Assembly (NCBI GenBank): GCA_965247395.1
Contig: OZ252012.1
Coordinates: 992,001-1,056,000, forward strand
Origin: CAYRJD01 sp965247395
Lineage (GTDB): Bacteria > Actinomycetota > Acidimicrobiia > Acidimicrobiales > Poriferisodalaceae
Length of the DNA stretch: 64,000 nucleotides
Direction of reading: 5' to 3'
The translations under genes and the position numbers were made by a program. The notes below the pieces were generated by a model. The model saw nothing but the letters and a program-made list of their open reading frames with translations. It ran no database searches and had not been told where the DNA came from. Positions 41,218 to 49,984 of this stretch are shown one piece after another (position 1 is the first letter of the stretch; every line of letters begins with the position of its first letter).

Positions 41218-42641
41218 CCGCAGAACCCCAACTCAATGCAGATCGCGCGATCTTGCAAGAACTGCTCGTATTCCACGGAGAATGACAAAGTCCCATCCTC
41301 GGCTGTCTTGACTACGAACAACCAGTCGCCTGGCTCAGGATTAAGCGCGGCGGCGAGCGACTGACGACTGGGCGAGTTGATCGGTGTTGGCGGCAATCCT
41401 AAATTCAAGCGCGTGTTATACGGAGAGTCGATTGAAAGTGCGAGGGCGTCAACGTCTGCACCGCCCACCAGATAGCGCACCGTTGCGTCCATTCCCAAGG
41501 TCATCCCGGTAGCCAAACGGTTGTAGATGACTTGAGCCAACTTCGGGCGGTCTTCGGGGCGAGAGGCCTCGCCCTCCACGATGCTTGCCACTATCAACGC
41601 CTCGTACGGCGTAAGCCCCACCTGGGCGAAAGAGTCGGTGTAGTTCAGTCCGGTCAACACGAAATCCATCTGGCTAGCCATCGTGGCTATCAGCTGATCG
41701 ACGGTGGTAGTTGCCGTCAAAAAGTATGTGTCGCCAAACAGAAATCCTTCCGACTGGTTTAGCGCTCGTGCAGCAATATCGGTCGGCGGTAACGCAATGG
41801 TTGACAATGCTGGTGTTATATCCAAAACGTCTAAGAAGTCGGCTCCGCTGAATCGTAAGTTTTCTTGAATGCCAATCAACGCAGCCATTTGATCGACGGT
41901 CAGACCCTCGGGGATAGTCAAGACGAACTGGTCGGCCTGCTCTACCTGCACTGGCCCGCCTCGCAAAACTTCCAGTGCTTCCCAGACCGATGAGTTCTGT
42001 TGGAAAACGTAATCGCCTGCTTGGAATGTTGGACCTCCTCGCAGCCGCACGTACCACTCATAGGCGGTGGCGTCTGGAATGACTCCGTTGTCCGCCAGCA
42101 ACTCGGAAACCGCTGCCGAGCTAGAACCAGGCGGTAGCCCCACGATCACTTCGCCGGTTGGATCACCGGACGGATCTAGCTTTTGCCGCAACCAGTCGAC
42201 CGTTCGCACTCCAGCGATCAGCGCTATGCCCAGCATCAACACCAGCACCAACACAGCTCCTTTTGTGCCAGGGCCGCTGGATGAGCGGACAACTTCGTAG
42301 TCCAGTCCTTCGTAGCCATCCAACAGCTCCTCGGTGCTATCGCCTTGCGTGTTTTGTTGAACTTTGCGGCGTTTGCCGGTTCGCAAGCGTGTAAGGCCGC
42401 GTTTGCCTGTTGAAGGGGCACTTTTTGGAGAGGCAATGAGAGTTGCCTGGCCAGGTGAGGCTTGGCCAGATGGGGCCTGGCCGGCTCTGTCTGGCTGAGC
42501 GAGCTTTGTAGCTAGTCCTGGTGTTTCCTTGGCGCCTTTCTCTCTATCTTCCCTGTCGGGACTGTCGGGGCTGCCATGCACAAGCGTGTTAAGGGCGCGT
42601 CTCCAACCGGGTTTGGGCGCGTTCATTGGCTGTCTAGCCAA
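41214..42641 (-). CDS. mltG: Endolytic murein transglycosylase MltG (YceG)
   Basis: 475 aa. A cytoplasmic N-terminus of about 130 residues with GQAPSGQASPGQAT repeats, one membrane helix (GAVLVLVLMLGIALIAGV), a LysM-like domain and the YceG catalytic domain: VASIVEGEASRPEDRPKLAQ holds the catalytic Glu, followed by YNRLATGMTLGMDATVRYL and NTRLNLGLPPTPINSPS. Cleaves nascent peptidoglycan and helps set glycan strand length. Overlaps ruvX by 19 nt and aroE by 4 nt. Confidence 0.92.
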   Translation of the reverse strand: MARQPMNAPKPGWRRALNTLVHGSPDSPDREDREKGAKETPGLATKLAQPDRAGQAPSGQASPGQATLIASPKSAPSTGKRGLTRLRTGKRRKVQQNTQGDSTEELLDGYEGLDYEVVRSSSGPGTKGAVLVLVLMLGIALIAGVRTVDWLRQKLDPSGDPTGEVIVGLPPGSSSAAVSELLADNGVIPDATAYEWYVRLRGGPTFQAGDYVFQQNSSVWEALEVLRGGPVQVEQADQFVLTIPEGLTVDQMAALIGIQENLRFSGADFLDVLDITPALSTIALPPTDIAARALNQSEGFLFGDTYFLTATTTVDQLIATMASQMDFVLTGLNYTDSFAQVGLTPYEALIVASIVEGEASRPEDRPKLAQVIYNRLATGMTLGMDATVRYLVGGADVDALALSIDSPYNTRLNLGLPPTPINSPSRQSLAAALNPEPGDWLFVVKTAEDGTLSFSVEYEQFLQDRAICIELGFCG

Positions 42642-43090
42642 GCTTGCAGAAACACCGCGGCCGCCACCTTGTCGACTATCTGGCGGCGCTTTGGTGCATT
42701 CAGCTTTTGCTTGCGTAACGATCGCTCAGCTTCGGTCGTGGAAAACCTTTCATCGTGGAGAACGACCTTCACGCTAGAAAAGCTTGCCGCATTGGGACGC
42801 CCATCTGTTGGCACCGGCCCTGCTAACTCATGCAGAGCTGCTGCTATCGAATCGGCTTCTTGGCGAGCTTGCTCGCAGGCTGGGTTTTCACTGCCGTCTA
42901 GCGACAACGGCAAACCCACTACCACCACCTCTGCGTCTACCGAACGCACCAGTTCAGCGATTTTGCGGTGGTCGTCGTGTTTGGTCTTGGAGCGCTGCAG
43001 CACCTCATACGGAGTGGCAATCAAGCCGCCTGAATCGCTTAACGCAATGCCAATTCTCACGGTGCCTAGATCAACACCGACACAACGCAT
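42623..43090 (-). CDS. ruvX: Holliday-junction resolvase-like / pre-16S rRNA nuclease (YqgF)
   Basis: 155 aa. RNase H-like fold signatures: GVDLGTVRIGIALSDSGG at the N-terminus, VVVGLPLSLDGSENPACEQA in the middle, and DERFSTTEAERSLRKQKLN with a terminal KVAAAVFLQAWLD. YqgF removes the extra 5' end of 16S rRNA in E. coli. Position between alaS and mltG is conserved in actinobacteria. Confidence 0.92.
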   Translation of the reverse strand: MRCVGVDLGTVRIGIALSDSGGLIATPYEVLQRSKTKHDDHRKIAELVRSVDAEVVVVGLPLSLDGSENPACEQARQEADSIAAALHELAGPVPTDGRPNAASFSSVKVVLHDERFSTTEAERSLRKQKLNAPKRRQIVDKVAAAVFLQAWLDSQ

Positions 43091-43143
43091 TAGCTGCTTC
43101 GTTGCCTGACTAATTGCCTGATTGGCACTGCTGATTAGCCCGG

Positions 43144-45816
43144 CTAGGCGGGGCTGGTTGCTAAGCCAGCCGCGTGGCGAGCTTGTTGCAAGGCCTCCGC
43201 TATGCCGTCTGAGTTTTTACCACCTGCCACTATGACATGCGGGTTGCCTTTGCGTGCGAAGCCGCCTTGCACACTCTTCGCGGCGTCCTCCAACAGATCG
43301 GCCGCTGTGAGCTGACCAGCCGGATCTACCGCCGCTACCAGCGCGACACCACCAGTCGAAGGCGCTGACGCCAGCACCGCGGCTTGAATGCCATCGCTAT
43401 CGCGCACGCTCACGGCCAGGTCTCGTAGGGCGTCGCGCTCAAGATCGCCCATGTCGGCCACCACCACACCTTCTTCGGCACGCGCAACCAGTTCGGCTAC
43501 TGCGTTGGGTGATGCACCTGGCTGAAGGGAGCGAATTTCACGACGTAGCTGTTTGGTTTCATCTAAGCGCTGGCTAAGTGCGTCGACCACATCGTTGACG
43601 GGACACCTAAGTAGCTCCGCTAGTTGGCCAAGAATGCTTTCGGTGGCTTGCAAACGCTGCACCGTTGCGGTGCCGGTGATGGCTTCGATGCGCCGGAGGT
43701 TCGATCCGATGCTTGAGTCGGCCACTATTCGCAGATGCCCTATATCGCCCAGTGCGGCTACATGCGTGCCACCGCATAGCTCAATCGAATTTGGTCCCGC
43801 CTCTAGCACTCGCACGATATCGCCGTATTTGTCGCCAAAAAAGGCGATCGCGCCAAGCTGCTGAGCGTGCGACATAGTTGTTTCAAAGTGATGGCAACGG
43901 CCGTTCGCGATGATCTCCGCGTTGGCTAGGTCTTCGATTTCGCGCAATTGGTCAGCCGTTGGCGCTTCGTAGTGGCTGTAGTCAAAACGCAAACGGTCGG
44001 GCGCTACCAGTGAGCCAGCTTGTTTGACGTGATCGCCTAACACTTCACGTAGAGCCCAATGCAAGATGTGCGTGCCGGTGTGGTTGCGGCGGATAGCGTT
44101 TCGACGCTCAGCATTAATCTCGACTCGCGCAACGGCTCCGACACTGGGCAGTTGATCAGAGCCGACGCCATCTGGTACGCGACAGACGTGGCGGTGCAGC
44201 CCTACCAGTGCGTAGGTGCAGTCGAGTACCTCGAGGATTATTGGGGGCCCTGTGCTTGCAGATCCTGTGCTTGTAGATACTGGGCTTGCAGATGTTGGGC
44301 TAGCCACGGTAATGGTGCCGATGTCGCCGATTTGGCCACCGCTCTCGGCGTAGAACGGAGTCTTGTTTAAAAAAACCTCAACCTGGTTGTCGGCTTCTAG
44401 TTGCATCACGGCGATCACGTGAGCGTCATCGACCGCAGTGGCGTCACGCACGAAATCAGTCAACCCAAATTGCTCTACAAGCTCGCGATAACGCTGATCG
44501 GCAAATGTCGGTGCGTCGTTACGCACCACCGCACGCGCCCGCTCACGTTGCTGGTTCATGGCTTGCTCATAGCCCTCGTCGTCCAGCACTAGCCCTCGCT
44601 CGGTTAGCACCTCGCGCGTTAGCTCCACCGGAAACCCAAACGTGTCGTGCAGCTGAAACGCAATCTCTCCGCTGAGAGGTTCACCCTTGCCTAAAGCGCT
44701 TACCGCATTGTCCAAGATGGTCGAGCCGTTTACTAGTGCTGAGCGAAAGCGTTCTTCTTCACGCGCAACCACATCGCTGATGAACTGTCGGTTTTCGATC
44801 AGGTCGGGATAGGCATCACCCATCACGCCGATCACCGTGTCCGTTAGTCGAGGCATCATCGTTTCGGAAACGCCCAGCACCCAGGCGTGGCGTACGGCGC
44901 GGCGGATGATGCGCCGCAGCACATAGCCGCGCTCTTCGTTAGACGGAAACACGCCGTCGTTGATGAGCATGGTTGCGGCGCGGGCGTGATCGGCCAGGAT
45001 TCGCAGTGAAACATCGGTTTCTGAGTCTTGCCCGTAGGTGGTTCCCGTAATGGCTTGAGCTTGCGCTAAGAGCGGCTCAAACAGATCGGTGTCCCACACG
45101 GTTGACACGCCTTGTTTGATAGCGAGTAGACGCTCCAGACCGGCACCGGTGTCAATACCTGGAGCTGCGAGCTCGTTCAGCGTGCCGGTGCCATCGTTTG
45201 CGAACTGGATAAACACGAGATTCCAGAGCTCTACGTAGCGATCTTCTCCCCCGCCTGCTGGCCCGCCCTCAGGGCCGAACTCGGGGCCTAGGTCGTAATA
45301 GATCTCGCTGCACGGGCCGCAAGGGCCTTTGTCGCCGGCTGCCCACCAGTTGTCCTCGCCCATGCGTTGGATGCGTTCTGGGGGTATGCCTATTTCGGTA
45401 CGCCAGATTTCGGCTGCCTCGTCGTCTTCGAGATGCACGGTTGCCCAGAGCGATTCGGCTGGCAGCTCTAATACTTCGGTCACAAATTCCCAGGCAAAGG
45501 CGATGGCTTCGGACTTGAAGTAGTCACCGAAACTGAAGTTGCCCATCATTTCGAAAAAGGTGAAGTGGCGGTTGGTGCGTCCTATGTCGTCAAGGTCGTT
45601 GTGTTTACCGCCCGCGCGGACACATTTTTGGATGGTGGTTAGTCGCTTGTGTGGCGGGGTTTCTTCGCCCAGGAAATAGGGCATGAACGGCACCATGCCA
45701 GCAACGGTGAATAGCAGCGAGGGCTCGTGCGGGATCAGGCTGGCCGAGGGGCGAACCTGGTGATCACGTTCAGCAAAAAATGTTGAAAACGCCTTGCGCA
45801 AGTCTGCTGCCTGCAT
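43144..45816 (-). CDS. alaS: Alanyl-tRNA synthetase
   Basis: 890 aa from the ATG at 45816 (MQAADLRKAFSTFFAERDHQ), the canonical start; the frame is open to 46086 but the extra 90 residues are repeat-derived and not part of the family. Catalytic core (TVAGMVPFMPYFLGEETPP; FFEMMGNFSFGDYFK), editing domain with RNHTGTHILHWALREVLG and the CGGTHVAALGDIG zinc block, and C-terminal oligomerisation domain. A small in-frame repeat (ASPTSASPVSTSTGSASTG) interrupts the region before the editing domain (DNA near 44240-44310). Confidence 0.95.
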   Translation of the reverse strand: MQAADLRKAFSTFFAERDHQVRPSASLIPHEPSLLFTVAGMVPFMPYFLGEETPPHKRLTTIQKCVRAGGKHNDLDDIGRTNRHFTFFEMMGNFSFGDYFKSEAIAFAWEFVTEVLELPAESLWATVHLEDDEAAEIWRTEIGIPPERIQRMGEDNWWAAGDKGPCGPCSEIYYDLGPEFGPEGGPAGGGEDRYVELWNLVFIQFANDGTGTLNELAAPGIDTGAGLERLLAIKQGVSTVWDTDLFEPLLAQAQAITGTTYGQDSETDVSLRILADHARAATMLINDGVFPSNEERGYVLRRIIRRAVRHAWVLGVSETMMPRLTDTVIGVMGDAYPDLIENRQFISDVVAREEERFRSALVNGSTILDNAVSALGKGEPLSGEIAFQLHDTFGFPVELTREVLTERGLVLDDEGYEQAMNQQRERARAVVRNDAPTFADQRYRELVEQFGLTDFVRDATAVDDAHVIAVMQLEADNQVEVFLNKTPFYAESGGQIGDIGTITVASPTSASPVSTSTGSASTGPPIILEVLDCTYALVGLHRHVCRVPDGVGSDQLPSVGAVARVEINAERRNAIRRNHTGTHILHWALREVLGDHVKQAGSLVAPDRLRFDYSHYEAPTADQLREIEDLANAEIIANGRCHHFETTMSHAQQLGAIAFFGDKYGDIVRVLEAGPNSIELCGGTHVAALGDIGHLRIVADSSIGSNLRRIEAITGTATVQRLQATESILGQLAELLRCPVNDVVDALSQRLDETKQLRREIRSLQPGASPNAVAELVARAEEGVVVADMGDLERDALRDLAVSVRDSDGIQAAVLASAPSTGGVALVAAVDPAGQLTAADLLEDAAKSVQGGFARKGNPHVIVAGGKNSDGIAEALQQARHAAGLATSPA

Positions 45817-46337
45817 CGCACTGAGGGTAGCGGCGTGCCTGGTGCTGCCTGCTTGAGTAGTTAGTGCTACTGCCTGACTGGTGATGCCTGCCTGTACTGC
45901 GTGGCTGGTTAGAGCTAATGCCTGACTTGATGTGCTGCGTGCGTGACCAGTACTAGTGCCTGACTGGGTAGATCCAGCCATTGGCACTAGTACTAACCAC
46001 ACACGCTCAGATTGACCACACACGTCAAACTGACTCCGCTCAAACCGATCACCCGTGTTCAGATTGACTTCACGCAGACTGGCCACCCACGCTCAAACTG
46101 ACTTAACACAGACTGACCACACATACTCAAACTGACCACCGACGCTCAGACTGACTTAACACAGACTGACCACACATACTCAAACTGACCACCGACGCTC
46201 AGACTGAGCTAACTCAGATTGACTTCACTCAGATTGATCAGACAGCATCAGGCACTGGTTGGAGGGCTGAAGTCAGACAGCACCAGGCACTGGTTTAGAT
46301 GGGGGGAGTTGAAATCAGCCGGCGGTTGGTGCTGGTA
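45817..46337. repeat. Repeat-rich gap upstream of alaS
   Basis: 520 bp without a convincing gene. Contents: degenerate TGCCTGACT/GGTGATGCC-type repeats at about 45838-45980; CTCA(A/G)ACTGAC(C/T)-type repeats from about 46000 on; a 53-bp tandem repeat at 46091-46143 and 46144-46196 (one mismatch) with a partial third copy; then a 22-bp direct repeat (46239-46260 and 46274-46295, one mismatch). The alaS promoter should lie here or beyond. The frame stays open through the first 270 bp, but without family similarity. Confidence 0.85.
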
Positions 46338-46571
46338 CTAGGCAGCTCTGTTTGCTCGGAGGCGCTGCTCGGCGTCTTTGATCTTGTTGCGACCGTCAGC
46401 CCATGCGCCGCTCAGATCTCGTCGAATGTCGCGCAACGTTCTAACCACCGTGGTGGTACCGCGTACCGCGGCGTATTGGTTTTGGAGGGAATGAAGCTTG
46501 TCGCGCAGATACACGAACGTGACAAACCCAACGATGAATCCCAACAAAAACCAACGCAGTCTCTTAAGCAT
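46338..46571 (-). CDS. Small membrane protein between aspS and alaS
   Basis: 77 aa: one N-terminal membrane helix (RWFLLGFIVGFVTFVYLRD) followed by a basic, helical, possibly coiled-coil segment (IRRDLSGAWADGRNKIKDAEQ). I do not recognise a family. Small single-span proteins often lie between aspS and alaS in actinobacteria. ATG start. The coding frame contains a GGTACC palindrome flanked by CGCG that mimics a T-box element on the other strand. Confidence 0.6.
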   Translation of the reverse strand: MLKRLRWFLLGFIVGFVTFVYLRDKLHSLQNQYAAVRGTTTVVRTLRDIRRDLSGAWADGRNKIKDAEQRLRANRAA

Positions 46572-46609
46572 TTGCTATTACCTCAACTATTTCTCTTCAG
46601 GCTTCTCTA

Positions 46610-48523
46610 CTACTTATCTTCGGGCTTCTCTTCAGACTTTGCTTGAACTTGAGGTGCCAACCGCAAGCCAAGCTCGTCCAAGTGTCTTTCGCTCAAAGAA
46701 CTGGGTGCCCCCGTCAACGGGTCGGCACCTGATTGAGTCTTTGGAAATGCGATGACCTCGCGGATGCTTTCCTCTTTGCAGAGCAGCGCCGCTAACCGGT
46801 CAATACCAACCGCAAAGCCCGCATGCGGCGGAGCGCCGTATTCAAATGCGGTCAACAAGAATCCGAACCTCTCTTGCGCTACAACTGGCTCAATGCCAAG
46901 TAGATCGAAGACTTGTTGTTGTATCTCGCCGTTTGAGATTCGCACACTGCCCGATCCCAGCTCCCAGCCGTTCAGAACGAGGTCGTAAGCCTGCGAGCGA
47001 ATCTCTATGAGGTCTTCTGGCAAGGTCTCGCCTGCTCTACGGAGCCTGCTTGCTTCTGCCACCTTCGCTAGGTCCTCTTTGACCGGCATTGTGAACGGAT
47101 GGTGCGCCGGCACGGGAATGCCCTGCGGGGATATTTCTTCAAACAGGGGGAAATCCACAACCCACACAAACTTGAATTCGTCTGGTAGCTGGTCAGCATC
47201 GGCAAGTTGCTGACCGAAGTGCTGTCGTAGCAATCCCAGCACATGGCAACACTGCCGCCAGTCGTCTGCCACCAGATAACACATGTCGCCCTCGGCGGCG
47301 TCAAGCTGAGTAAGTACGCCTTTGATTTCGGCTTCACTCATGAACTTGGCGACCGGTGAACTAACCGTGAGCTGAGTGTTTTCGTCGGTATTTCCAGTGT
47401 TGCTATCGGCTTGCTCCACTCGCATCCAGACCAGACCCTTGGCGCCCCATGACTTAGCCGTTTCGGTCAGCTGGTCAACCGCATTGCGACTTATGTCTGC
47501 GCCACCCGGCACCCTTATTGCCTTTATGCACGGTGTCTTAAAGGCGTTGAACTCGGTTTGTGAGAACACTTCGCTGAGGTCGACTAGCTCGATGCCGTAG
47601 CGCATGTCTGGCTTGTCTGAGCCGAATCGGTTCATTGACTCATGCCAGGTAATTGAGGTGATCTCGGCTGGATCGACTAATTCGGCTATTCCTGATGTGC
47701 CTGTTCCCGATGTATCTGCTACTTCACGGGCGGCTGCGATGACGGTGTTTGCCACCACTGCTCTCACCGCTGCTCCATCTGCAAAACTCATCTCCAGGTC
47801 TAGCTGGGAGAACTCAAACTGACGGTCGGCTCGCAGATCTTCATCACGCAAGCAACGTGCTATCTGGTAGTAGCGATCGAACCCGCCCACCATGCAGAGT
47901 TGCTTGAACAGCTGAGGGCTTTGCGGCAGCGCATAAAAATCACCCTGATGCAGTCGGCTCGGTACCACGAAATCTCGTGCCCCTTCTGGCGTTGATGCCA
48001 TCAGGATGGGTGTTTCGATTTCGGTGAAGCCTTGACCGGTCATGGCCTGGCGAATGGCTGCGTTGATCCGGGCACGTCGCCGCAGGTTGGATTGCATTCG
48101 GTCGCTTCGTAAATCGAGATATCGGTGCCGGATACGCAGCGTTTCGTCAATTTCAGTGCCGGCTTCGGCCATGAAAGGCGGTGGTGTGGCGGTTGCCAGC
48201 ACCTCTACCTCAACGTCGCCAACCTCTATTTCACCTGTCGCTAGCTCTGAGTTGACGGTGCCCTCCGGGCGTTCTCGTACTACCCCTGTTATAGCCAGCA
48301 CAAACTCTGACCGCAGGTCATGCGCGTGGTCGACCACCACTTGCACCAGGCCGGTGTGGTCTCTCAGATCCACAAAGGCCAAGTGCTCGCCATGCTCACG
48401 TCGTCGTGCAACCCAGCCACATACGGTGACGGTGCGACCGATGTCGCCTGCTTGTAGCTCGCCGCAGTAGTCGGTGCGCATGGTGAGCTTGGTGATCTCC
48501 GCGGCATGGTTGGTTGCGGCCAT
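46610..48523 (-). CDS. aspS: Aspartyl-tRNA synthetase
   Basis: 637 aa from the ATG at 48523, two bases after the hisS stop; an ATG at 48481 (MRTDYCGELQ) is equally possible. N-terminal OB fold (VTVCGWVARRREHGEHLAFV), class II motifs (IRHRYLDLRSDRMQSNLRRR; FYQLPQSPQ-type block as FYALPQSPQLFKQL; AVGIDRLAALLCKEESIREV). Bacterial-type with GAD domain. Two in-frame low-complexity inserts: DTSGTGTSGIAE and ADSNTGNTDENTQ. No gatCAB genes in the window to judge discrimination. Confidence 0.94.
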   Translation of the reverse strand: MAATNHAAEITKLTMRTDYCGELQAGDIGRTVTVCGWVARRREHGEHLAFVDLRDHTGLVQVVVDHAHDLRSEFVLAITGVVRERPEGTVNSELATGEIEVGDVEVEVLATATPPPFMAEAGTEIDETLRIRHRYLDLRSDRMQSNLRRRARINAAIRQAMTGQGFTEIETPILMASTPEGARDFVVPSRLHQGDFYALPQSPQLFKQLCMVGGFDRYYQIARCLRDEDLRADRQFEFSQLDLEMSFADGAAVRAVVANTVIAAAREVADTSGTGTSGIAELVDPAEITSITWHESMNRFGSDKPDMRYGIELVDLSEVFSQTEFNAFKTPCIKAIRVPGGADISRNAVDQLTETAKSWGAKGLVWMRVEQADSNTGNTDENTQLTVSSPVAKFMSEAEIKGVLTQLDAAEGDMCYLVADDWRQCCHVLGLLRQHFGQQLADADQLPDEFKFVWVVDFPLFEEISPQGIPVPAHHPFTMPVKEDLAKVAEASRLRRAGETLPEDLIEIRSQAYDLVLNGWELGSGSVRISNGEIQQQVFDLLGIEPVVAQERFGFLLTAFEYGAPPHAGFAVGIDRLAALLCKEESIREVIAFPKTQSGADPLTGAPSSLSERHLDELGLRLAPQVQAKSEEKPEDK

Positions 48524-48524
48524 A

Positions 48525-49907
48525 TCAGTCACGGTTTCGCCTGTCTTGTATTGCTTGAGCGCTCGCCAGCTCAGCCTTAACAAACATCTCACGCAGTGTC
48601 GCTATTAGCGCATCTACTTGCACTGGCATCTCGCGCTGTTCGTCGCTTAGAGGCTCAGGGAACGGCGCTCGCAGCCAGCGCATGGTGTAAGCACCGCTGG
48701 CTAATTCGTCATCACCGATGATGATCGCAACCTGCGCTCCCGCTCGGTCAGCGGAGCGCATCTGCGCTCGCATTGAGCGTCCATCAAATGAGCGATCACT
48801 GGAAATTCCAGCCGTGCGCAATTGTTGGGTTAGGTCACGCGCTACCGAACCATCGGTTACGTCGATCACCCAAACCTTTGGGCCGATTGCTGGTATTTGG
48901 AATACGCCTTCTGCATCACAAGTCAGCAGCAGCCTTTCGATGCCGAGGCCGAAGCCGACACCAGGGGTTGGCGGACCGCCCAGCGCTTCGACCAGTCCGT
49001 TGTAGCTGCCACCACCGCAAACGGTGTCTTGCGCCGAATCCAATGACCGAGACCGAAACTCGAAGGTTGTGTTGGTGTAGTAGTCCAAGCCGCGCACCAG
49101 CCGATGGTCGGTTTGATACTTAATACCGATCGCATCCAAGCCCGCCCGCACTCGGTTGAAATGCTCCGCAGCAGCGGGCGACAAGAACTGTTCAATCTTG
49201 GGAGCATTGTCGGTGGCCTCTATCGATTCTGGGTGCTTGGAATCAAGCACTCGAAGCGGATGAGACGCGGCTTTCTCGTGGTCGGCCTCGTTGAGGTTTT
49301 TGAGGTTTGCCTGCAAATACTCCCCTAGCGCCGCTGAGTAGGTGGCGCGCGTGTCCTTGTCTCCAAGTGAGTTGATAACGAGACTCACCTTGCGCAAGCC
49401 GACCCCGGTCAAGAGCTCAGAAGCAAGTGCGATGATCTCTACGTCGGCATCTGGATCGACTGTGCCGAGTGTCTCTGCGCCGAATTGGTGAAACTGCCTG
49501 AACCGTCCCGCCTGGGGAGCTTCGTAACGGAAAAATGGGCCCTGATACCAAACCTTCCACGGAGTAGTTGGTCGATGCTGGGAGAAAGCACGACAAACCG
49601 CTGCGGTGCCTTCTGGTCGCAGCGCCATTTCACGATCGCTGCGGTCGGCGAAGCGATACATCTCTTTACCGACCACATCTGTGCCACCGCCGACCTGATC
49701 GAACACAGCCGCTTGCTCAAACACTGGCGTGTTCAGCAGGCTAAAGCCGTAACAACTGGCGACCTGTGCGAACAGGTTTGTTAAAACAATCCAGCGATCC
49801 GAATCTGGTGGCAGCAGATCGTGGGTACCGATGGGTGTCTTAATGGGGTGCTGAGTGGTGCGAACTGCCTGCGAAGGCTGGTCTGATGAAGCAGGCATTT
49901 GGCTCAC
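48525..49907 (-). CDS. hisS: Histidyl-tRNA synthetase
   Basis: 460 aa. GTG at 49907 or ATG at 49898. Class II motifs: TPIGTHDLLPPDSDRW, MYRFADRSDREMALRPEGTA, the histidine-specific VRGLDYYTNTTFEF, and GGSYNGLVEALGGPPTPG leading to GFGLGIERLLL; C-terminal anticodon-binding domain (GAQVAIIIGDDELASGAYTM). A linker of about 40 residues (NLKNLNEADHEKAASHPLRV) is normal for the family. Next gene aspS starts almost immediately. Confidence 0.95.
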   Translation of the reverse strand: MSQMPASSDQPSQAVRTTQHPIKTPIGTHDLLPPDSDRWIVLTNLFAQVASCYGFSLLNTPVFEQAAVFDQVGGGTDVVGKEMYRFADRSDREMALRPEGTAAVCRAFSQHRPTTPWKVWYQGPFFRYEAPQAGRFRQFHQFGAETLGTVDPDADVEIIALASELLTGVGLRKVSLVINSLGDKDTRATYSAALGEYLQANLKNLNEADHEKAASHPLRVLDSKHPESIEATDNAPKIEQFLSPAAAEHFNRVRAGLDAIGIKYQTDHRLVRGLDYYTNTTFEFRSRSLDSAQDTVCGGGSYNGLVEALGGPPTPGVGFGLGIERLLLTCDAEGVFQIPAIGPKVWVIDVTDGSVARDLTQQLRTAGISSDRSFDGRSMRAQMRSADRAGAQVAIIIGDDELASGAYTMRWLRAPFPEPLSDEQREMPVQVDALIATLREMFVKAELASAQAIQDRRNRD

Positions 49908-49984
49908 AGCTTACGAACGCTGCAAGGCAAGTGGCTGTAACGCAAAGCGGTCGTGCTAGCGACCGCGTGTTAATGCCTGCCGTG

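Noticed and set aside
45817..46086. 90-residue N-terminal extension of AlaRS
   Set aside because: Composed of repeat-derived Ser/Thr/Ala/Gln residues, while the canonical AlaRS start MQAADLRKAF is at 45816. Translation of the extension cannot be excluded without protein data.
46440..46470. T-box-like GGTGGTACCGCG on the + strand near alaS and aspS
   Set aside because: The matching strand has no aminoacyl-tRNA synthetase downstream (both synthetases are on the other strand). The bases are explained as codons of the small membrane protein, and no specifier or stem I structure is evident.
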